From IMG/VR virus record IMGVR_UViG_3300025122_003874, positions 1 through 20,032 of that record: DNA of 20,032 nt. One strand, written 5' to 3'. A program made the position numbers and the translations under genes. Under the pieces are notes generated by a model that did no database searches, had not been told where the DNA came from, and was given only the letters and a program-made list of their open reading frames with translations. This document shows, one piece after another, positions 9,047-15,580 of the stretch (position 1 is its first letter; each line of letters begins with the position of its first letter). Source of the DNA: a virus.

Positions 9047-9090
9047 CCCTTTCCCCCTTTCCCCCCCCTATGTCTAGGAAAGGGGGGAAA
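9047..9090. repeat. C-tract/G-tract hairpin with G-quadruplex potential
   Basis: The + strand runs CCC-TTT-CCCCC-TTT-CCCCCCCC, followed by CTAGG-AAA-GGGGGG-AAA. TTTCCCCCTTTCC (9050-9062) pairs with GGAAAGGGGGGAAA (9077-9090), apart from one extra G. The minus strand of 9047-9068 has enough G runs separated by AAA to fit the usual G-quadruplex pattern. No T tract follows, so it is not an ordinary terminator. Confidence 0.5.
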
Positions 9091-9190
9091 ACAGGAAAAC
9101 CCCCTAGAACTGCCCCTATTACTGCCATTCTTTTTAAATAGCTACCCGCTAACTGGACAAAATCGTCTCCTCTAGTAGGAGGGCATCCAC

Positions 9191-9400
9191 ATGTTACATG
9201 ACAGATTTCGTATCGGCTTGGTGTTCACCCCTATGGGGATCGAGTCAGTAGGGGTGCTGAACGGAAATCAACCAGAAGCCTATGAGTTCATGGGGAAGAT
9301 CCGCCCACTCATCGATGAATTCATGGAACGAGTCCGAGCCGAGTCGCTGGGAACCCAACGAAGCAAAGTGGACAGATCCGTCTCCTCCCCGGGAGCTTAA
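9191..9400 (+). CDS. Hypothetical 69-residue protein
   Basis: The frame begins MLHDRFRIGLVF and contains an acidic helix near the middle (EAYEFMGKIRPLIDEFMERV). A good AGGAGG lies about eight bases before the ATG, which supports translation. I do not recognise it and see no catalytic motif. The ribosome site can pair with CTCCT just upstream (9167-9171), so initiation may be controlled. It converges with the minus-strand HTH gene, and the terminator of that gene lies immediately beyond its stop. Confidence 0.55.
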   Translation: MLHDRFRIGLVFTPMGIESVGVLNGNQPEAYEFMGKIRPLIDEFMERVRAESLGTQRSKVDRSVSSPGA

Positions 9401-9435
9401 AAAGAACCCCCAGCAGGCGCCAACCAGACTGGGGG
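9399..9435 (-). terminator. Rho-independent terminator of the MerR-like gene
   Basis: On the minus strand CCCCCAG (9435-9429) pairs perfectly with CTGGGGG (9413-9407) across a 15-base loop. TTCTTTTT (9406-9399) follows at once. It lies 46 bases past the stop of the HTH gene ending at 9481. Confidence 0.68.
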
Positions 9436-9480
9436 CTAAGAAAAGATGTGGTAGGGCAGCCAACCGCACGGACTTCCTGT

Positions 9481-9672
9481 TTAAACGTTCTCCCTTTTCT
9501 CACCCCCACCACCGTAGAGTTCCAGGAGTTTTTCGATAGTGTCCTCGGAATATCGGCGCCAGCCATTGATGTCCCGGACCGATGAAATCAGGCCCCTCTT
9601 TTCCGCTCGGCGGACCGTGTCCGGATGCATCTTTGCCCCTTTTGCGACTTGTGAAGCTAAGAGTTTTGCCAT
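9481..9672 (-). CDS. MerR-like HTH transcription regulator, short
   Basis: This 63-residue protein is almost only a MerR/HTH_17-type DNA-binding domain: an HTH at about 7-28 (ASQVAKGAKMHPDTVRRAEK), then the wing GWRRYSEDTIEKLLELY. It has no effector domain. I place the start at ATG 9672, with GGAGG four bases upstream; a TTG eight codons earlier is less likely. A strong terminator follows. It stands alone on the minus strand and probably regulates nearby phage promoters, perhaps through the palindrome at 8882-8898. That link is inference. HTH identity is clear; the target is unknown. Confidence 0.75.
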   Translation of the reverse strand: MAKLLASQVAKGAKMHPDTVRRAEKRGLISSVRDINGWRRYSEDTIEKLLELYGGGGEKRENV

Positions 9673-9738
9673 AGACCCTCCCCCTAGTTGGAGCAACCTA
9701 AAGCAATAAGGGTGTGCGTAGCAAGATGGTGTTAAATG

Positions 9739-9784
9739 TCCCTCGGCCAGTTTAGACCGTGGGGATTACAACCCTATCGAGGGA
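9739..9784 (+). repeat. Compact structured dyad upstream of the 9890 gene
   Basis: TCCCTCG (9739-9745) pairs perfectly with CGAGGGA (9778-9784). Within it a second small hairpin, GGG-GATTACAA-CCC, can form. The 7-bp outer stem is tRNA-like in length, but there is no anticodon arm or T loop. It may be an RNA element or a protein-binding site. Confidence 0.4.
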
Positions 9785-9840
9785 TGAACTGAGGACTGTA
9801 TTTCTAAGATAAGGAGATCAACAGGCATTGGGCTAGTCCT

Positions 9841-9880
9841 TTCTTCGGTCTTATTTTCTTTCTTTTCTTTTCTTCTTTCT
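9841..9880 (+). other. Polypyrimidine tract before the 9890 gene
   Basis: About 40 bases, nearly all C and T, broken mainly by GG and a single A (TTCTTCGGTC at the start, TTTCTTTCTTTTC later), end just before the ribosome site GAGG of the gene at 9890. It may keep the leader unstructured or mark a regulatory site. Its role is unknown. Confidence 0.4.
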
Positions 9881-9889
9881 GAGGTGGTT

Positions 9890-10558
9890 ATGTCAGGGGA
9901 TAACACTTTTTTTAATGACTCAGTATATTTCCCTTGCTCTTGGACAGAAAATCAGTATGCTGACAAGGCCATGATTCTTGGCTACAAGAAGAATCTTCCG
10001 GGCGATCCCTATTGGTTTGGCGATTTCGAGGAGGAGCAAAAACAGTTCATCCGCGTATGCTGTGGCCTTGCGCTCCCTCAGTTCGACAGATCTAACGGGG
10101 CCTTGGTGGTCATTGGGGAATCGCTACGGCCATCCGGGCCTCAAGACTTTACTGCGGTCGGTGGGGTGGTCGGTGCCTGGCCCACCATCGAGAATGCGCT
10201 TGTCCAATACCGCATGGATCTGAAATTCAGCCACGTCGTTACCGAAACCGTGGAAGCTCGGCAACTTATCTGGAGGATGCCCAAACTCAGCTACGGCAGC
10301 GGGGAGATCCCGCTTGTGAGCTATGAGGCCCCCAAGTACGCTTTCGATGAGTTGGGCCGACAAAAGGTTGAGGGGTTGATTGCCGAGGATCGGCTGCGTC
10401 TGGATGAGGTCAGAGCGGACCTGGAGGAAGAAACCCAAGCGTCAGGCAGAGCCTTACAGGCGGTCATTTGTTGGATGAGTGAGAACAAGACGATCTACGC
10501 ATCGAACGCAAAGAAACGCGAACCGCTGCGTGCGGTATGGGGATTGCAGGGATTATGA
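9890..10558 (+). CDS. Hypothetical protein, 222 residues
   Basis: This is the first + strand gene of the block before the virion genes. I do not recognise the family. The N-terminal half is rich in aromatic residues (NDSVYFPCSW, DPYWFGDFEEE). The C-terminal part has a charged helical segment (EDRLRLDEVRADLEEE) that may be a coiled coil, followed by a short basic tail. There is no signal peptide or membrane segment. I start it at ATG 9890, with GAGG five bases before; an in-frame GTG two codons earlier is weaker. It is not obviously a virion protein. Confidence 0.75.
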   Translation: MSGDNTFFNDSVYFPCSWTENQYADKAMILGYKKNLPGDPYWFGDFEEEQKQFIRVCCGLALPQFDRSNGALVVIGESLRPSGPQDFTAVGGVVGAWPTIENALVQYRMDLKFSHVVTETVEARQLIWRMPKLSYGSGEIPLVSYEAPKYAFDELGRQKVEGLIAEDRLRLDEVRADLEEETQASGRALQAVICWMSENKTIYASNAKKREPLRAVWGLQGL

Positions 10559-10577
10559 AAATAACATTCAAGTGAGC

Positions 10578-10796
10578 ATGGCAGAGCAACCTAAAATCGA
10601 GAACCTATCAGGGGATACAGGTCGCGGTAGCGACGATGCGTTACTCAAGTCGAAGACCCGCCAACTGATGGAGAAGTACTGGGGTCCGCATGAGCGAACA
10701 GAGGCAGAGATGGATGAACTCGCAAAGGAGAGCCATGGCACTCATGTTTCAGCTAAAAAGCGAAGTAAGGCTAAACGAGCCAATCGTAACAAGTGA
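10578..10796 (+). CDS. Hypothetical small protein with basic tail
   Basis: The 72-residue frame starts MAEQPKIENL, 20 bases after the previous stop. It is acidic and helical in the middle (KTRQLMEKYWGPHERTEAEM) and ends in a Lys/Arg-rich tail (SAKKRSKAKRANRNK). The family is not recognised. The ribosome site is poor. The frame is open further upstream, but that part overlaps the previous gene and reads as shadow. Its close spacing suggests it is translated with its neighbours. Confidence 0.55.
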   Translation: MAEQPKIENLSGDTGRGSDDALLKSKTRQLMEKYWGPHERTEAEMDELAKESHGTHVSAKKRSKAKRANRNK

Positions 10797-10797
10797 C

Positions 10798-10959
10798 ATG
10801 GAGGAGTGCTGGTGTTCGAGTAAGCCGGTCATGGTTATCAACAAAATGTTGATCACAGTGGATTATGTAAAAATCCAGAAGCGGTGTAGCAACTGTCGCA
10901 CGTTTGAGATTGCCGGGACGCTGATCGCGTTGGGAGGAGTAGCCGATGGGGCACATTAA
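10798..10959 (+). CDS. Small CxC/CxxC zinc-ribbon-like protein
   Basis: The 53 residues carry two Cys pairs: CWC near the N-terminus and CSNC about 25 residues later, a zinc-ribbon spacing. The start at ATG 10798 is one base after the previous stop. An in-frame ATG at 10735 has a better ribosome site (AAGGAG) but would overlap the previous gene by 62 bases, so I prefer 10798; the longer form is possible. It is followed by another short gene and a second Cys-rich protein. Function unknown. Confidence 0.5.
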   Translation: MEECWCSSKPVMVINKMLITVDYVKIQKRCSNCRTFEIAGTLIALGGVADGAH

Positions 10960-11047
10960 GAGTGCCAGCTACGAGTTCGAGGGCGCGGCGAAAGCGGCAA
11001 AGCAGCACAGGAAGCAACGGCAATGTCTTTCAGCATTAACGACCTGA
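10946..11047 (+). CDS. Possible 33-residue basic peptide
   Basis: ATG 10946 follows GGAGGAG at good spacing and opens a frame starting MGHIKSASYEFEGAAKAAKQ, basic afterwards. It overlaps the end of the previous gene by 14 bases and the start of the next by 25. The ribosome site is the main support. No family is recognised. Confidence 0.35.
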   Translation: MGHIKSASYEFEGAAKAAKQHRKQRQCLSALTT

Positions 11048-11406
11048 AAGAGTGCGCTTGTGTGGCTTGCGGCAAGGGATCCGCGCATACCAACCTTTGC
11101 CGGTTGAATCCTTCCGGGAACGCTTATGTGTGCGCTTCGTGCGCGATCCGGTTCGGCAAGGAAAAGCTCTGGGCCGAGTTTGACCGCCAGCTTGGCAAAA
11201 CGGTGGGGGTCAAGCCTACACTCCGGTCATGCGTTAGAGGATGCGGGAGGCCGGTGTTCACCAAGCCCGACGGGGTACTCCCGGTGTTTTGCAGCCAGTG
11301 TGAGGAGGAATGGAGGAGGCTCCAGCGCGAAGCGAAATCAGAGAAGGAATACAGGAGAAGTCACGGCAAGAAAACCCAAACCGACATACTAGACGAACAG
11401 TTGTAA
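11023..11406 (+). CDS. Protein with two zinc-ribbon-like Cys clusters
   Basis: The 127-residue protein has one cluster, CACVACGKG with His22 and then CASC (about residues 12-40), and a second, CVRGCGRPV with FCSQC (about 70-93). A charged, probably helical tail follows (EEEWRRLQREAKSEKEYRR). Such double Zn ribbons can bind DNA, RNA or protein. The family is not recognised, and the ribosome site is weak. It is the last gene before the structural module and the third Cys-rich protein in the island (with 8034 and 10798). Confidence 0.62.
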   Translation: MSFSINDLKECACVACGKGSAHTNLCRLNPSGNAYVCASCAIRFGKEKLWAEFDRQLGKTVGVKPTLRSCVRGCGRPVFTKPDGVLPVFCSQCEEEWRRLQREAKSEKEYRRSHGKKTQTDILDEQL

Positions 11407-11481
11407 GACCCTTGGGTGCCAATGCGAATGTGCTGGGGAGCATTACCTGAATGGGGTTGAAATAAAAAGGGGGATAAACCA

Positions 11482-11820
11482 ATGGCGGTATCGACAGAGA
11501 GATGGAGAAACGCAACGCTCACGATTGCGAATGCAGGGACAGAGACCGACGAACTGGATCTCCAGTTGAATGGTGCGAGGCGGCAGATGGTGATGAGCAT
11601 TCTCGCGCCGTCGGCACTCACCGGCACCGTCAAGGTTCAGGTAGCGGAGAAGGCCGGTGGGACGTACCGCGATCTCCAGAGCGGAGGATCGGATGTCAAT
11701 GTCACGGCTGGCAACTCAGTGACCATCGATCCGCTGATCGGGGGGGCGATGAAGCTAGTGTCCAGCGGGGCCGAGGGAGCGGAGAGAGCCTTCCACCTCC
11801 GAGGAAATGCTAAGAGCTAA
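11482..11820 (+). CDS. Small beta-rich phage protein before portal
   Basis: The 112 residues are rich in short beta-like segments (ATLTIANAGT, GTVKVQVAEK, NSVTIDPLIG) with many Gly, Ser and Thr, and there is no signal peptide. A small virion or head-associated protein is likely from its place: the stop overlaps the portal start as TAATG. A G-rich ribosome site (GGGGG) precedes the ATG. I cannot name the family. A decoration or head-completion role is a guess from position and composition. Confidence 0.7.
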   Translation: MAVSTERWRNATLTIANAGTETDELDLQLNGARRQMVMSILAPSALTGTVKVQVAEKAGGTYRDLQSGGSDVNVTAGNSVTIDPLIGGAMKLVSSGAEGAERAFHLRGNAKS

Positions 11821-13838
11821 TGGCTGATGAAATTGTAGCGGCAAGTAATCCGCAGGGCGGCGGGATACGAGAGACTGATCAGCCCACGGAGTCTAGGTTG
11901 GCTCATGGGACGAGCCTCCACCAGGAGATCATCTCGCGTCTGATCGCCCGGCGGCAACTGTCCGAGCGGGTGGTATCGAACCGAGCTGATGATTGGAACC
12001 GGGTAGATGAGCATCTGAGAATGTACATCGACCTGGGCCGACAGGCGAAGAAGGGCGATGCGTCGGTGGACCCTAACAAAAAGGAAATGCCTTGGGAGCG
12101 GTCAATCGTTGTCCCGCTGTCTTACGCCATCGAGCAGGTTCATAAGACTGAGCTGATGGGTATCTTTATGCGCCAGAACCCGATCCTGAAGGTGATGGGT
12201 ATCGGGCCCGAGGATGTCGAGCCAGCAAAGATGATGCAAGCGGTCCTGAGTTACGACCAGGAACAGACGGCGTTCCCTCTCCAGGTGTTTAGCGGTGTGG
12301 GTGACTCCATCCGGTACGGCCAGGGGACGTTCTATGTCAGCTTCGAGAGGGAGATGGGCTGGAAGCACTGGTCGGCACCGTCGAAGTTCCAGGCCATACT
12401 ACAGGCCATGAAGATGCCGACGGAGAGAAGGAGCTGGGAGACCCTCCGCGAGTACAGCCTCATCCATACCGTGGACCCGTTTCTGAGATGGCGTGATCCC
12501 CGCGTATCCATCGCCGATCTCCAGAATGGGGAGTTCACCGGTCACCGGGTCTACCGAGGGACGATGTGGATCAAGGAGCGCGACAAGAAAAACGGCGGGG
12601 TCTATTTCAATGTCGATAAGATCAGTAAGGGTGCAATTGGCGGGGCCAGGCAGACCTCCAGGGGCCGTGGGAGCTTCGGCAGGACGATCAATAAGTTCGA
12701 TACCTCCCGGTTCAGGATGACTGGGTCGGTGGACGAGCTGGATCACGGCTTCCATGCCATCGACCATCTCCAGGTGAAATTGATCCCCAAGGAATGGAAG
12801 CTTGGACCCGGTACCCTGCCAGAAATCTGGTGGTTCTCATGGATCGATGATCAGGTAATTATTCGGGCGCACCGCACCGAGTACCAACACGAGAAATTCA
12901 CTTACGCGGAGGCCGAGGCGCACCCAGATCCGCACGTTGGTGAGAACCCAGGATTGATTGAGAATCTCGATGGAATTCAGCGGTTTATGAACTGGATCTT
13001 CAACTCCCACATCCAGAACGTGATGCGGCACCTTAACAACTCCATGGTCTACGGGCCGAGCTTTGTGGAGGAAGCCGATCTGTTTGACCGCGATGCTGGG
13101 GGCCATTTCCGCCTCTCCCAGTTAGGGGAGCAAATGTTGATAGAGGGGCGGCTTTCCATCGATCAGATGATGCACCAGATGAACCTGTCCGACGTTACCC
13201 GGCCAATGCTGCAAGACAACAACGTGCTGATGGATATGGCTCTTAGAATGATGGCCGTATCGGAGACTAGTCAGGCTAGGGGTACCACTCAAAAACGCAC
13301 GCTAGGGGAGAATAAGCTCATTCAGGCGGGTGCTGGTAAGAGGATGGTACTTCACGCGGTCCTGTTCGATATTATGGCGTTCAATCCCATGGCCCGGCAG
13401 TTGATATCGAACCGCCAGCAATTCACCGAAATGGAGCAGTTTTTGAGGATTAGCGGGGATCTCGCCCGTGAGGTGGGTGAAACGTCCATGATGGTCCGCC
13501 CCGAGGACCTCCACGGGAACTTCGATTATGTGGGTAGATCGGCGGTCATGCCACCGGATGCCCAAGATCTCCCTGAAGTCTGGGACAGGATCGGAGCGCA
13601 ACTCTCCCAGAACCCGATGCTCCTTCAGCCACGGGCTGACGGCAAGATGCTCGACATCCATGAGCTGTTCAAGGAAGGCGTGGAGGCCACCGGGGTGCGT
13701 AACCTCGAATCGTTCTACAAAGATCCCCGCCAGATCCAGCAAATGCCCCAGGCACCCCCGGTAACGGTCCTTCCCGATGAGGAAGTGGCCCGGCAGCAAC
13801 AAGCGGGGGATATTATCCCGGCCAACGCGGCGGCATGA
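11820..13838 (+). CDS. Portal protein (head-to-tail connector)
   Basis: The portal forms the ring at the head vertex through which DNA enters and leaves, and docks the terminase and neck. At 672 residues it is in the size range of podovirus portals such as that of P22. It shows the mixed helical/beta layout with a long central region rich in Trp and Phe (IPKEWKLGPGTLPEIWWFSW near 321) and helical stretches after it. The C-terminus is Gln/Pro-rich and flexible. The ATG overlaps the preceding stop and lacks a ribosome site of its own. The capsid, scaffold and SU10-type adaptor downstream support the call. No single motif proves it. Confidence 0.82.
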   Translation: MADEIVAASNPQGGGIRETDQPTESRLAHGTSLHQEIISRLIARRQLSERVVSNRADDWNRVDEHLRMYIDLGRQAKKGDASVDPNKKEMPWERSIVVPLSYAIEQVHKTELMGIFMRQNPILKVMGIGPEDVEPAKMMQAVLSYDQEQTAFPLQVFSGVGDSIRYGQGTFYVSFEREMGWKHWSAPSKFQAILQAMKMPTERRSWETLREYSLIHTVDPFLRWRDPRVSIADLQNGEFTGHRVYRGTMWIKERDKKNGGVYFNVDKISKGAIGGARQTSRGRGSFGRTINKFDTSRFRMTGSVDELDHGFHAIDHLQVKLIPKEWKLGPGTLPEIWWFSWIDDQVIIRAHRTEYQHEKFTYAEAEAHPDPHVGENPGLIENLDGIQRFMNWIFNSHIQNVMRHLNNSMVYGPSFVEEADLFDRDAGGHFRLSQLGEQMLIEGRLSIDQMMHQMNLSDVTRPMLQDNNVLMDMALRMMAVSETSQARGTTQKRTLGENKLIQAGAGKRMVLHAVLFDIMAFNPMARQLISNRQQFTEMEQFLRISGDLAREVGETSMMVRPEDLHGNFDYVGRSAVMPPDAQDLPEVWDRIGAQLSQNPMLLQPRADGKMLDIHELFKEGVEATGVRNLESFYKDPRQIQQMPQAPPVTVLPDEEVARQQQAGDIIPANAAA

Positions 13839-13868
13839 CTGAGTTTGAGAGATCTATCCGTATTGAAA

Positions 13869-14168
13869 ATGGCTGAAGATCCAGTAACTCGATCAATAGA
13901 AGCGAAGAAGACGAAGCTAAAACTCCTTGAGACCACCTACAAACGCGCCCTGGAGCTGATCAAGTCCGAGGAGTGGACAGAGAAGCGAGAAAAGGCCCTG
14001 GAGAGGGTCGGTAGGCTAGTGAGATCGTACCAGGGAGGTGAGGCGACCCAGGCGGTCTACATCATGGGCCAGGTCAGAGAGATAATCAGCGAGGCAGACG
14101 GTCCCTTACAGGTGATTCGGGAGTACGAAAGCGAGAGAAAGAGCCTTCAAGAGTTGAGCAAGAGGTAG
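13869..14168 (+). CDS. Hypothetical coiled-coil protein in virion module
   Basis: The 99 residues are almost entirely charged helix (TKLKLLETTYKRALELIKSE, then EKREKALERVGRLV), a likely coiled coil. The family is not recognised. An in-frame TTG at 13845 would add eight residues; I prefer the ATG, although neither has a clear ribosome site. It sits between portal and scaffold and is followed two bases later by an HTH mini-protein. A head-assembly accessory role is possible. Confidence 0.6.
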   Translation: MAEDPVTRSIEAKKTKLKLLETTYKRALELIKSEEWTEKREKALERVGRLVRSYQGGEATQAVYIMGQVREIISEADGPLQVIREYESERKSLQELSKR

Positions 14169-14170
14169 CA

Positions 14171-14365
14171 ATGGAAAATCATTTATTAACCGTCGATCAA
14201 GTGGCGGCATACCTCCAGGTCCACCCTAAAACGATCTATAAATTCATGCGCGAAAAGGCGTTCCCGCGTGGCTCAAAAAGGTGGAATTGTCGGCGGTGGT
14301 ATCGATCCGAGATCGATGAATGGCTCAAGAATGACGAAAAAGTAGCCCACAGTAGCGCAGCGTAG
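14171..14365 (+). CDS. Excisionase-type HTH mini-protein inside structural genes
   Basis: The 64 residues are a single HTH_17 domain: LTVDQVAAYLQVHPKTIYKF followed by a basic wing (RGSKRWNCRRWY) and SEIDEWLKN. These proteins bind DNA as excisionases or small regulators. An AGAGG site precedes the ATG. It lies two bases after the coiled-coil gene and 204 bases before the scaffold gene, whose leader carries a long dyad. A regulator here is odd: it may control late genes, or be an insert. It is the third such HTH in the window. Confidence 0.8.
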   Translation: MENHLLTVDQVAAYLQVHPKTIYKFMREKAFPRGSKRWNCRRWYRSEIDEWLKNDEKVAHSSAA

Positions 14366-14455
14366 CCAACTCCTAACCTTTTCCTTCCTTCCCAAGCTTC
14401 CCTTCTTTACAATTACCCCAACGCGCACTCCGCGAAGTTTCCAAGAACCCGCAAG

Positions 14456-14530
14456 GGCAATCTTGGCTTTGAGCGCGAGGCCGATCTGGTTCGGAGGCCG
14501 GGAGCCATGTGAAAGGAACCCAAGATTGCC
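14456..14530 (+). promoter_or_regulatory. 11-bp dyad enclosing a structured leader upstream of the scaffold gene
   Basis: GGCAATCTTGG (14456-14466) and CCAAGATTGCC (14520-14530) are perfect complements 53 bases apart. Inside, CCGA-TCTGGT-TCGG and two GGCC copies could form smaller stems. No T tract follows. The scaffold ATG is 40 bases downstream. It may be a folded RNA leader, a processing site or a protein-binding site. Confidence 0.5.
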
Positions 14531-14569
14531 GACCTGCATAGCGGGAGCAATCACGGGAGAGGTATTTTT

Positions 14570-15568
14570 ATGGCAGAAGCAAAAGATAAAAACGCCCTAG
14601 TGGAACGTCTGAGCAGTCCACGGTTGCCAGCGAAGAAAACGCCAACACGGACTCCAGCCAAGGAGCCGACAGAGAACGCCGAGGTTCCGACCAGGCCGAC
14701 TGCACGGCGGACGCACCCACCTGAGTCCATCCCTGGACAACCAAATGAGCCCAGCACCGAAGTTATCCCAGCGGATGAGCGGTCAAAACCCGTCACTGAG
14801 TTCTACAAGGTCAACGGCCAGGAGTACACCCTCGATCAGTTAAAAGAGCAGGGGATGCTCCCCAAGCTCGTCACCACCTACGATCAGCACCAGCACCTCC
14901 AGAGCAAGTACCTCGATAACTTGAAGGAACTCGACGAGTTAAAGAAAGCCCCCGCGCAAGCACCGGCCCGACAGGCTTCGCCGGAGGAAATCTGGAAAAG
15001 CGTCAAGCAGCAATACGGCCCCTTGGTAAAGCAAGCGATCCAACGGGACATCGAAACCGGGGAGATGGAAGCCGATGTGGTGGAAATGTACCCGGAAACC
15101 ATCAACACGCTATACACCCGCCTTCTGTTCCAGGAAGGCAAGATTGAGGATCTGCGCCAAGCCGTGTGGGAACTTCAGCAAGCAACGTCCGGTGTAAGGC
15201 GGAAGGAAGTAAAGACTGAGATCGAGGATAAGATCGGCGCGCAACTCGATATCCTCGCGCCGAGTGACGAGGTTTACGGTTTGTTAAACGATGCAGATAC
15301 CAGGGAAGGTTTTATCGAGTACCTGTTCGACTTGAATCCCAGCTTGGATCAGGTCTCAGGTGATGTGGCCCAGGCGTTTTTAGCTAAGCAATGGTTTGCC
15401 TACAACGCAGATGCACTGAAAGCGGGGCGAGAGCCGAGCAGGGGTAGGGTACCCGCCCAATCCAATGTTAGCGGCGAGGGCCCATCATCTCGCCCTGGAA
15501 CGTACAGTTCCGGGGCGCCTTCGCACCTGGATCAACTCGCGTCGGCAATGCTTCCCGTACCAGAATAA
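14570..15568 (+). CDS. Probable capsid scaffolding protein
   Basis: The 332-residue protein lies just before the major capsid gene, the usual site for scaffold. The N-terminal third is disordered and rich in Pro, Thr and charged residues (TPTRTPAKEPTENAEVPTRP region, about 23-45). The middle is helical with acidic and basic stretches (LDNLKELDELKKAP, KTEIEDKIGAQLDI), and the C-terminus is Ser/Gly-rich. That disordered-helical-disordered build suits scaffolding proteins, which guide shell assembly and then leave. GAGAGG precedes the ATG. The call rests on position and composition, not on a motif. Confidence 0.65.
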   Translation: MAEAKDKNALVERLSSPRLPAKKTPTRTPAKEPTENAEVPTRPTARRTHPPESIPGQPNEPSTEVIPADERSKPVTEFYKVNGQEYTLDQLKEQGMLPKLVTTYDQHQHLQSKYLDNLKELDELKKAPAQAPARQASPEEIWKSVKQQYGPLVKQAIQRDIETGEMEADVVEMYPETINTLYTRLLFQEGKIEDLRQAVWELQQATSGVRRKEVKTEIEDKIGAQLDILAPSDEVYGLLNDADTREGFIEYLFDLNPSLDQVSGDVAQAFLAKQWFAYNADALKAGREPSRGRVPAQSNVSGEGPSSRPGTYSSGAPSHLDQLASAMLPVPE

Positions 15569-15580
15569 AGGAGAAAAACT

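Larger units (their letters stand above)
8792..9190. other. Regulatory intergenic region between divergent genes
   Basis: No gene longer than about 20 codons with support is present. A tiny frame at 8924 or 8934 follows AAGGAG but encodes only 16-20 residues. The region holds the minus-strand promoter and operator (8879-8906), a C/G-homopolymer hairpin (9047-9090) and a hairpin over the ribosome site of the gene at 9191. It looks like a control region between genes leaving in opposite directions. Confidence 0.6.

Noticed and set aside
9739-9784. A possible tRNA
   Set aside because: The outer stem is 7 bp, but the 46 bases have no anticodon arm or T-loop sequence.
13302-13802. A 166-codon minus-strand frame opposite the portal gene
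   Set aside because: It is a shadow of the GC-rich portal coding frame.
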